DNA of 52,582 nucleotides from positions 2,914 to 55,495 of the forward strand of contig NZ_CDBI01000046.1 of the NCBI RefSeq assembly GCF_000820025.1, in the 5' to 3' direction. Source of the stretch: Aeromonas popoffii (lineage in GTDB: Bacteria; Pseudomonadota; Gammaproteobacteria; Enterobacterales; Aeromonadaceae). The translations under genes were made by a program, and so were the position numbers. Each line of letters begins with the position of its first letter. The first letter of the stretch is position 1. Shown one piece after another: positions 44,502 to 52,582 of this stretch. The notes beneath the pieces were generated by a model. It saw only the letters and a list, made by a program, of their open reading frames with translations. It did not search any database and was not told where the DNA came from.

Positions 44502-46952
44502 ATGTGCGAAGAGACATCCGAATTCATGCCGGCCTCACCAAAAACAGGTCATATGAATCCAAATGAACTGCAGCAACTGTTCGAGCTGGCACCGTTTGGC
44601 ATAGGTGTGTTCGACCGCCATTTTCGCTGCCGCAGCGTCAATCAGACACTCGCCGATATCAACGGCCTCTCCCGTGAGGATCACTACGGCAAATACTTGC
44701 GTGAGATATTGCCGACTCTGGCGCCAGTACTGGAACCCCTGTTCCAGCAGATCATCAGCAGCAGCGTCCCCCAGGTGACGCTGAGCCTGAGTGGTCAGAC
44801 AAAGGCGCATCAGGGCCAGCAACGGCACTGGCAGGCCATTTACAGCCCCATGCGGGATGAGCAGGGCACACCTGACGGCATCCTGACCATAGTGCGGGAT
44901 GTGACCGAGCTGGTCGAGGCGCAGCAACGGCTGCAACTGGCCATGAGCGCCGGCCAAGTCGGGGTCTGGGAGTGGTATGTGACAGAGGATCGGCTGCAAT
45001 TTGATGGCCAGGTTGAGCGTCTGCTCGGGACGCAGGCCCATCAGTTTGAAGGGGGAATGGAGCAGTTCATCAAGCGCTTCGACCCGGTCTCGGGGGAGCA
45101 ACTCAGATCGGCGCTCAAAGGCACGGCCCCCCTTCATCTGACCTTGAGCTATCTGGGGGCCGATCAGGTACGGGGCTGGATCGATCTTCACACTCTTCAC
45201 GTGGCGACCCCCGACAGTCTGGGGCACCGCATCATGGGGGTGATCCACGACGCGACCGATCGTTGCATTCAGGAAGACCAGCTGCGCCAGGCCAATGTGG
45301 TATTCGAAACCACGACCGAGGGCATCATCATCATGGATGGCCAGCGCCAGATCATCTCGGTCAACCCGGCCTTCTGCAACATGACCCAATATGAAGCGAA
45401 CGAGGTCGTGGGCAAGTCGCCGGAATCCATCATGCATCCGCGCAGCCATACCGGTATCGACTACCCCTGGCATACCCTGCAGCCCGGCAGCCATGCCTGG
45501 CACGGGGAGATGATATGCCTGCGCAAGGATGGCGGCTACTTCACCTCCTGGCAGCACGTCAGCGCCATCTACGACAATCGCCACAACATCACCCACTACG
45601 TGATCGCTTTCTCCGACATCAGCGCCATCCGCAAGGCCGAGGCACAGCTCAATCACCTCGCCTATCACGATCCCCTGACCGAGCTCGGCAACCGCAACCT
45701 GTTGCAGGAGCGGCTCGAACTGGAGATCAAGACAGCCCAGCTCAACCGGCAGCGACTCGCCCTGCTGTTCATCGACCTGGACGGCTTTAAGCTAATCAAT
45801 GACAACCTGGGCCACAGGGCGGGGGATCAGCTGCTCAAGCTGCTGGCCGAACGCATCCGCCTCTGCCTGCACCACAACGACGTTGCCACCCGGCTCGGTG
45901 GAGATGAATTTCTGGTGCTGATCCCCTATTTCGAGCAGCAGGAAGAGCTGGAACGGCTCGCCGATCAGCTGCTGGCCCGCCTGCGCGAGCCGGTCGAGCT
46001 GGCACACGAGCAGGTCGCCGTCTCCGCCAGCATAGGCATAGCCCTCTACCCTGAACACGCCCAGAACCCGGATGCCCTGGTCAGCGCAGCCGACAACGCC
46101 ATGTATGAGGCCAAGAGCCGGGGCCGCAACGGCTATCTGTTCTACACCCCCGACATGGCCGAGCAGCTCCGTGAGCGAATGAGCATGGAGCAGGGACTGA
46201 TCAAGGCCATAGAACAGCATCAGCTCTGCATCATGTACCAGCCACTGACGGACCTGAACAGCAACCGCCTGAGCGGGCTGGAGGCTCTACTGCGCTGGCA
46301 ACATCCCAACGAGGGCATAATCCCCCCCGCTCGCTTCATCCCAGTGGCCGAGGAGTGCGGTCTGATAGAGCAGATTGGGGAGTGGGTGATGCGCACCGCC
46401 TGTCAGCAGGGACAGACGTGGCTGACGGCTGGCCTGGTGGTGCCACGGCTCTCGGTCAATGTTTCGGTACGGGAGATGCGAACTCCTGGCTATGTGGAGC
46501 GGGTCGCCGCCATTCTGGCGGAAACAGGTTTCCCGCCGGATCGGCTGGAGATAGAGGTCACAGAGAGCATCATACAGCGGGTCGATCAGAGCATGCAGCT
46601 GTTCACCCGCCTGAAGGCGCTGGGGGTGCAGATCGCCATCGACGACTTCGGGACCGGCTTCTCATCCCTGAGCCTGCTGAAAAGCCTGCCCATCGATCGC
46701 ATCAAGATAGACCGCACCTTCGTGCAGGCCCTACCGGATGACAAACACAGCCGGGAGTTGTGCCGTACCATCATCAACCTGGCAGACAGCCTGAACATGG
46801 CGGTCACCGCCGAGGGGATCGAAACCCAGGCTCAGCGCCAGTTTCTGCAATCCCTGCACTGCCAGGAGGGACAGGGCTATCTGTTCAGCCATCCCTTGAC
46901 CGAGCCCCATCTCGCCGCTCAACTGGCCCCCAGCAAGGGGGTCTGGTGTTGA
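44502..46952 (+). CDS. PAS-PAS-PAS-GGDEF-EAL c-di-GMP protein
   Basis: An 816-residue cytoplasmic protein without membrane helices. Three PAS-like domains (~25-125, ~140-245, ~255-385); a GGDEF domain with intact RLGGDEF but an I-site in which Arg is replaced (HHND instead of RxxD); and an EAL domain with EALLRW, NVSV, EVTES, DDFGTG, KIDR and AEGIET, so all metal and catalytic residues of an active c-di-GMP phosphodiesterase are present. Net activity is most likely phosphodiesterase, perhaps with the GGDEF as GTP sensor. The start at 44502 has AGGAA ahead; an earlier in-frame start is at 44370. Confidence 0.92.
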   Translation: MCEETSEFMPASPKTGHMNPNELQQLFELAPFGIGVFDRHFRCRSVNQTLADINGLSREDHYGKYLREILPTLAPVLEPLFQQIISSSVPQVTLSLSGQTKAHQGQQRHWQAIYSPMRDEQGTPDGILTIVRDVTELVEAQQRLQLAMSAGQVGVWEWYVTEDRLQFDGQVERLLGTQAHQFEGGMEQFIKRFDPVSGEQLRSALKGTAPLHLTLSYLGADQVRGWIDLHTLHVATPDSLGHRIMGVIHDATDRCIQEDQLRQANVVFETTTEGIIIMDGQRQIISVNPAFCNMTQYEANEVVGKSPESIMHPRSHTGIDYPWHTLQPGSHAWHGEMICLRKDGGYFTSWQHVSAIYDNRHNITHYVIAFSDISAIRKAEAQLNHLAYHDPLTELGNRNLLQERLELEIKTAQLNRQRLALLFIDLDGFKLINDNLGHRAGDQLLKLLAERIRLCLHHNDVATRLGGDEFLVLIPYFEQQEELERLADQLLARLREPVELAHEQVAVSASIGIALYPEHAQNPDALVSAADNAMYEAKSRGRNGYLFYTPDMAEQLRERMSMEQGLIKAIEQHQLCIMYQPLTDLNSNRLSGLEALLRWQHPNEGIIPPARFIPVAEECGLIEQIGEWVMRTACQQGQTWLTAGLVVPRLSVNVSVREMRTPGYVERVAAILAETGFPPDRLEIEVTESIIQRVDQSMQLFTRLKALGVQIAIDDFGTGFSSLSLLKSLPIDRIKIDRTFVQALPDDKHSRELCRTIINLADSLNMAVTAEGIETQAQRQFLQSLHCQEGQGYLFSHPLTEPHLAAQLAPSKGVWC

Positions 46953-46977
46953 CCTGGGATAGAACCGGGCACATCAC

Positions 46978-47283
46978 TTATTCGTTGAACGTCAACCCTA
47001 ACTCTGTATCCCAAACCTCACTCCGGGCTTGGTGCGGATCAGCCAGCAAGGGATCCTGAGGGTAACGTAAGTCGGGCTGTCGAAGCGTCACTGTCACCGG
47101 GGGCTTGCGCGCCAGAAATGCATTGCCCATCTGATCGGCAATACGCTCCCGCACTGCTGGCGAGCCGCCCTGCACGCGAGTCACGGGGAACTCTTTGGGC
47201 TGGGGATCAGCAAGCGCGGCTTCATCAACCAGCGTAGAGGCATCGGACTGCCAGAGGGCGGTGCAAAGGAGCAGGGACAACAT
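46978..47283 (-). CDS. Small exported protein of unknown function
   Basis: A 101-residue protein with a short hydrophobic N-terminus (MLSLLLCTALWQSDAS) that looks like a signal peptide; the Cys is not in a proper lipobox. The mature part is polar, with no motif I know. The start has GGAG seven bases upstream (plus 47281-47283). Convergent with the PAS-GGDEF-EAL gene and divergent from acs. Confidence 0.6.
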   Translation of the reverse strand: MLSLLLCTALWQSDASTLVDEAALADPQPKEFPVTRVQGGSPAVRERIADQMGNAFLARKPPVTVTLRQPDLRYPQDPLLADPHQARSEVWDTELGLTFNE

Positions 47284-47451
47284 AGCTATCTCCATCGATA
47301 AAACCGATGTTTTTACGCTATCACCGATGAGTTGTCACGAATGGCACTGTAAGTAACTGTTTCCATCTATCCAAAAGTCTAATTGCCCTCCCTCGCCAAA
47401 GGTATAAGTTGTTACTTAATCATTACAAGAATGTATTAAAAGGAGTGACAC

Positions 47452-49394
<1,943 letters not shown>

Positions 49395-49398
<4 letters not shown>

Positions 49399-49523
49399 TC
49401 ATGCGCGCCATAATGCAGCGCAAGATTGCCGCCGGCGAAACCGATAGCCTGGGGGATATCTCCACCCTCGCGGATCCGGGTGTAGTGGACAAGCTCATTC
49501 GCGAGAAGTCGGAAGCCGCATGA
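49395..49523 (+). CDS. Duplicated Acs C-terminal peptide, copy 2 (42 aa)
   Basis: An intact 42-codon ORF whose ATG (49395-49397) overlaps the acs TGA (49396-49398). It encodes [18 protein letters not shown] and continues as the Acs tail through [13 protein letters not shown], differing mainly in the first ten residues. It begins just after the position of the regulated Lys608, which is replaced by the start Met, so it lacks the catalytic lysine. ATGA coupling could allow translation by terminating ribosomes. Whether the peptide exists or does anything is unknown; it may be a by-product of duplication. Confidence 0.5.
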
Positions 49524-49648
49524 TCATGCGCGCCATAATGCAGCGCAAGATTACTGCTGGCGAAACCGACAGCCTGGGGGATATCTCCACCCTGGCGGAT
49601 CCGGGTGTAGTGGACAAACTCATCCGCGAGCAATCCGAAACGGCCTGA
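49520..49648 (+). CDS. Duplicated Acs C-terminal peptide, copy 3 (42 aa)
   Basis: A second intact 42-codon ORF, its ATG again overlapping the TGA of the preceding one. It starts [18 protein letters not shown] and ends [11 protein letters not shown]. Its DNA is the most diverged of the three copies, with synonymous changes such as GAT/GAC, AAG/AAA and ATT/ATC, so it may preserve the original acs 3' end. Coupled translation is possible; function unknown. Confidence 0.5.
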   Translation: MIMRAIMQRKITAGETDSLGDISTLADPGVVDKLIREQSETA

Positions 49649-49669
49649 TCCTGCCCCTTCTCAGCCCCC

Positions 49670-49692
49670 AAAGCCGGCCCAGTGCCGGCTTT
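49670..49692 (+). terminator. Terminator of the acs unit
   Basis: 9-bp stem AAAGCCGGC/GCCGGCTTT with a 5-base loop, 21 bases after the last repeated ORF. Only a weak T tract follows, but all three acs ORFs lie before it and would share one mRNA. Confidence 0.75.
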
Positions 49693-49796
49693 GTCGTCTC
49701 TGCTACCGAGCCATTGAATAGCGAGCTAAAGAGCTCAAAAAACAGACAGATGTAGAGATTAGACCAGTAAAATGCTGCTAATTTTCACGAAATCAA

Positions 49797-49802
49797 TATA
49801 AT
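49797..49802 (+). promoter_or_regulatory. Candidate -10 upstream of aroQ-accBC
   Basis: A perfect TATAAT about 112 bp before the aroQ ATG, without a good -35 at 16-18 bp. The gap 49649-49913 also has a small CAGAAA/TTTCTG dyad near 49838-49858. Confidence 0.35.
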
Positions 49803-49913
49803 TGCGAAATCTGTGTACCAGTGCACACCGAATTGCGCAGAAAATGGCTAGATTTCTGGTAATCCACAAGATAACGGATAGATAGCAGCATTATCATCGA
49901 GGATGTACTCAAT

Positions 49914-50363
49914 ATGTCGCAAAATCACCGTATTCTCGTGCTCAACGGGCCGAACCTGAACCTGCTGGGCAAACGGGAACCGGGCATCTACGGCAGCAAG
50001 ACGCTCGACGAGATCGTTGCCGATCTGACGCACAACGCCAGCGAACTCGGGGTCACACTGGAACACCTGCAATCCAACGCCGAACATGAGTTGGTCAGCC
50101 GCATTCACCAGGCCATGGGCCAGGTGGATTATATCATCATCAATCCGGCAGCCTTCACCCATACCAGTGTCGCCATCCGCGATGCACTGCTGGGTGTGGC
50201 CATCCCCTTTATCGAGGTTCACCTGTCAAACGTCCATGCCAGGGAGCCCTTCCGTCATCACTCCTATCTGTCTGATGTCGCCAGGGGGGTGATCTGCGGG
50301 CTGGGTGCCGATGGCTACCAATTCGCTTTAACCGCGGCCGTGCATCAGTTGCGCGCGGCTTGA
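49914..50363 (+). CDS. aroQ: Type II 3-dehydroquinate dehydratase
   Basis: A 149-residue dodecameric shikimate-pathway enzyme. [16 protein letters not shown] carries the catalytic Arg and Tyr; [17 protein letters not shown] and [20 protein letters not shown] are the substrate loops. It precedes accB by 36 bases, the usual aroQ-accB-accC order. Confidence 0.97.
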   Translation: MSQNHRILVLNGPNLNLLGKREPGIYGSKTLDEIVADLTHNASELGVTLEHLQSNAEHELVSRIHQAMGQVDYIIINPAAFTHTSVAIRDALLGVAIPFIEVHLSNVHAREPFRHHSYLSDVARGVICGLGADGYQFALTAAVHQLRAA

Positions 50364-50399
50364 TAATCACTGATCAGATAAAGAAGAAAGAGAATGCTA

Positions 50400-50855
50400 A
50401 TGGATATCCGCAAAATCAAGAAGCTGATTGAACTGGTTGAAGAGTCCGGCATCGCCGAACTGGAGATCTCCGAGGGTGAAGAGTCCGTTCGCATCAGCCG
50501 CAACTTCTCCGGTCAGGTGACCACCGCCATGCCGCAGATGATGATGCAGCCAGCCATGGCCCCTGCCGCCGCACCGGCCGCCGCCGCCACAGCACCGACC
50601 GCCGATGCGGCCGCGCCGAGCGGCCATCTGATGCGCTCCCCCATGGTGGGCTCCTTCTATCGCTCCTCCAGCCCGGAAGCCAAACCCTTCGCGGAAGTGG
50701 GTCAGCACGTCAATGTTGGCGATACCCTGTGCATCGTCGAAGCCATGAAAATGATGAACCAAATCGAGTCTGACAAGGCCGGCGTGATCAAAGCGATCCT
50801 GGTTGAAAATGGTCAGGCCGTCGAATTTGACGAGCCGCTGTTCATCATCGAATAA
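50400..50855 (+). CDS. accB: Biotin carboxyl carrier protein of acetyl-CoA carboxylase
   Basis: A 151-residue protein: N-terminal helical domain [16 protein letters not shown] as in E. coli, an Ala/Pro/Met linker (~42-75), and the biotinyl domain with the biotinylated lysine in EAMKMMNQ (Lys117). The start at 50400 matches E. coli; an ATG two codons earlier is possible. accC follows by 15 bases. Confidence 0.97.
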   Translation: MDIRKIKKLIELVEESGIAELEISEGEESVRISRNFSGQVTTAMPQMMMQPAMAPAAAPAAAATAPTADAAAPSGHLMRSPMVGSFYRSSSPEAKPFAEVGQHVNVGDTLCIVEAMKMMNQIESDKAGVIKAILVENGQAVEFDEPLFIIE

Positions 50856-50870
50856 GGGAAATTGCCACCC

Positions 50871-52211
50871 ATGTTGGACAAAGTAGTCATCGCCAACCGC
50901 GGTGAAATTGCCCTGCGGATCCTGCGCGCTTGCAAAGAGCTCGGGATCAAGACAGTGGCCGTTCACTCCACCGCCGATCGGGAGCTCAAGCATGTGCTCC
51001 TCGCCGACGAAACCATCTGCATCGGCAAGCCTGCCAGCGGTGAATCCTACCTCAATGTGCCGGCCATCATCGCCGCCGCCGAGGTCACGGGAGCCGTTGC
51101 CATCCACCCGGGTTATGGCTTCCTCTCCGAGAACGCCGATTTCGCCGAAGTGGTCGAAAAATCCGGCTTCATCTTCATCGGCCCGCGTGCCGAGACCATT
51201 CGCCTGATGGGTGACAAGGTCTCCGCCATCGAGGCGATGAAGAAGGCTGGCGTACCTTGCGTGCCTGGCTCTGACGGCCCGGTCGACAGCGATACCAAGC
51301 ACAACGCCGCCATTGCCAAGCGCATCGGTTATCCGGTGATCATCAAGGCCGCCGGTGGCGGTGGTGGTCGCGGCATGCGCGTGGTACGCAGTGAAGCCGA
51401 GCTGGCTGCCGCCATCGCCCTGACCAAATCCGAAGCAGGCCAGTTCTTCAAGAACGACATGGTCTACATGGAGAAGTACCTGGAAAACCCGCGCCATATC
51501 GAAATTCAGATATTGGCAGACGGCCAGGGCAACGCCCTCTATCTGGGCGAGCGTGACTGCTCCATGCAGCGTCGCCACCAGAAAGTGGTCGAAGAGGCAC
51601 CGGCACCCGGCATCACCGAAGAGATGCGCAAGTTCATCGGCGAGCGCTGCGTACGCGCCTGTATCGAGATCGGCTACCGCGGCGCGGGGACCTTCGAGTT
51701 CCTGTACGAAAACGGCGAGTTCTATTTCATCGAGATGAACACCCGTATCCAGGTTGAGCATCCGGTCACCGAGATGGTCACCAGCGTGGATCTGATCAAG
51801 GAGCAACTGCGCATCGCCGCCGGTCAGCCCCTGTCGATCACCCAGCAGGACATCCGCATCCGTGGCCATGCCATCGAATGCCGGATCAACGCCGAAGACC
51901 CGGCTACTTTCATGCCGTCTCCGGGCCTGATCCAGCGCTTCCATGCGCCGGGTGGTCTGGGGGTACGTTGGGATTCCCACATCTACGCCGGTTACAAGGT
52001 TCCGCCTTACTACGACTCCATGATCGGCAAGCTGATCTGTTACGGCGAGAACCGTGACGTCGCCATCGCCCGCATGCGCCAGGCGCTGGACGAGCTGGTG
52101 GTGGAAGGGATCAAGACCAACGTCTCCCTGCAAAAAGAGATCATGAAAGACGAAAACTTCCAGCACGGTGGCACCAATATCCACTACCTGCACAAGAAGT
52201 TGGGTCTGTAA
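50871..52211 (+). CDS. accC: Biotin carboxylase subunit of acetyl-CoA carboxylase
   Basis: A 446-residue ATP-grasp enzyme that carboxylates biotin on AccB, the first step of fatty acid synthesis. The N-terminus [18 protein letters not shown], the glycine loop [10 protein letters not shown], the ATP-grasp [14 protein letters not shown] and the C-terminal biotin carboxylase domain are intact. The ATG at 50871 matches E. coli; the TTG at 50862 lies inside the ribosome site. Confidence 0.98.
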   Translation: MLDKVVIANRGEIALRILRACKELGIKTVAVHSTADRELKHVLLADETICIGKPASGESYLNVPAIIAAAEVTGAVAIHPGYGFLSENADFAEVVEKSGFIFIGPRAETIRLMGDKVSAIEAMKKAGVPCVPGSDGPVDSDTKHNAAIAKRIGYPVIIKAAGGGGGRGMRVVRSEAELAAAIALTKSEAGQFFKNDMVYMEKYLENPRHIEIQILADGQGNALYLGERDCSMQRRHQKVVEEAPAPGITEEMRKFIGERCVRACIEIGYRGAGTFEFLYENGEFYFIEMNTRIQVEHPVTEMVTSVDLIKEQLRIAAGQPLSITQQDIRIRGHAIECRINAEDPATFMPSPGLIQRFHAPGGLGVRWDSHIYAGYKVPPYYDSMIGKLICYGENRDVAIARMRQALDELVVEGIKTNVSLQKEIMKDENFQHGGTNIHYLHKKLGL

Positions 52212-52229
52212 GGATCTAAGGCAGAACAA

Positions 52230-52262
52230 TGACTTCCGATAGAAGTCAGCTCCGTAAGGAGC
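52230..52262 (+). promoter_or_regulatory. Two small stem-loops after accC
   Basis: TGACTTC/GAAGTCA (52230-52236 with 52242-52248) and GCTCC/GGAGC (52249-52253 with 52258-52262), directly adjacent to each other and followed by a terminator. Possible RNase processing or attenuation signals. Confidence 0.5.
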
Positions 52263-52270
52263 CTCTGTTG

Positions 52271-52301
52271 AAAAAGGGCCATGGCGACATGTCCCTTTTT
52301 T
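52271..52301 (+). terminator. accBC terminator
   Basis: Stem AAAAAGGG.CATG/CATG.CCCTTTTT with a GCGA loop, ending in six T residues. Confidence 0.85.
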
Positions 52302-52338
52302 GTTATCCTTGCGCCCCTCAAAATTGTCGGAGGCCAAG

Positions 52339-52582
52339 GTGAATCGTTTCGCGCTCGCTCGCCGGGAAGCAGCCCTCTGCCTGCTGCTGACCCTGCTCTA
52401 CTTCCTTGCCTGGTATGGCACTGCGTACTTCATCCCCGAAGAGATCGAATACTGGGACATGCCGCTCTGGTTCCTGCTCAGCTGCATGGTCATGCCACTG
52501 TTGTTCATCGTGCTGTGCGGCCTGATGGTGGATCGCCTGTTTGTGGATATTCCCCTCGATACGCCCCCCCCCCATGCCAAGG
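52339..52582 (+). CDS. yhdT: YhdT family inner-membrane protein (5' part)
   Basis: The first 81 codons of a small membrane protein, cut by the window end. Starts at GTG with GGAGG five bases ahead: MNRFALARREAALCLLLTLL. Two membrane helices flank FIPEEIEYWDMPLWF, the DUF997/YhdT pattern. In E. coli yhdT sits between accC and panF (pantothenate transporter), and its position here agrees. Confidence 0.88.
   Translation, partial: MNRFALARREAALCLLLTLLYFLAWYGTAYFIPEEIEYWDMPLWFLLSCMVMPLLFIVLCGLMVDRLFVDIPLDTPPPHAK

Noticed and set aside
47284..47451. CRP site before acs
   Set aside because: TGAGTTGTCAC near 47328 has the wrong half-site spacing for the TGTGA-N6-TCACA consensus.

Overview
The window is an ordinary chromosomal segment of a gammaproteobacterium, most likely an Aeromonas. 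The evidence is a protein set close to Escherichia coli and Vibrio, a fairly high G+C content, a polar-flagellum-type PomAB stator, and the gene order greA / yhbY-rlmE-ftsH-folP-glmM-secG-leuU-metY-rimP-nusA-infB-rbfA-truB-rpsO-pnp, which is the E. coli order without argG and with tpiA inserted before secG. I see no prophage, insertion sequence, integron, CRISPR array or rRNA operon.

Layout. 1-3.4 kb: a small coiled-coil-like ORF, a DsrE-family protein, a globin-coupled diguanylate cyclase and an MFS exporter. 3.4-18.8 kb (minus strand): the translation/RNA cluster pnp, rpsO, truB, rbfA, infB, nusA, rimP, initiator tRNA-Met, tRNA-Leu(GAG), secG, tpiA, glmM, folP, ftsH, rlmE. 18.9-22.2 kb: yhbY and an unknown gene on plus; greA and pomAB on minus, with a sigma-28-like promoter before pomA. 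22.4-25.5 kb (plus): xseB-ispA-dxs, the isoprenoid precursor operon. 25.5-31 kb (minus): a complete peptide-type ABC importer (fused ATPase, binding protein, two permeases). 31.4-37.7 kb (minus): nrdR-ribD-ribE-ribBA-ribH-nusB-thiL-pgpA. 37.8-40 kb (minus): two small unknowns and glyA. 40.5-47 kb (plus): small accessory genes, including an orphan TorD chaperone, an acyltransferase-like membrane protein paired with an outer-membrane barrel, and a PAS-GGDEF-EAL protein. 47.4-52.6 kb (plus): acs, aroQ-accB-accC, and the start of yhdT.

The most unusual signal is a recurring one that feature types do not name. Several genes carry an extra, diverged copy of their own 3' end just past the stop codon. 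acs has two further tandem copies of its last ~40 codons (exact 125-bp period), each an intact 42-codon ORF whose ATG overlaps the preceding TGA. ribBA has a decayed copy of its tail 107 bp downstream that still reads GGFRLEVVECVAE-stop. nrdR has a 26-bp tail repeat. Shorter and less certain cases follow pnp and the ABC ATPase gene. Many differences between copies are at synonymous positions, so the copies look like coding sequence from diverged alleles rather than fresh slippage. I offer this as the candidate undescribed phenomenon; it needs comparative checking.

Secondary points are compact dyads that overlap the -10 elements of the metY, rpsO and pnp promoters, a RibBA whose GTP cyclohydrolase II half lacks the zinc cysteines, and a thiL start that abuts a terminator-like hairpin with no visible Shine-Dalgarno. 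Function calls are by recognition of families from the translated sequence; no database search was run.
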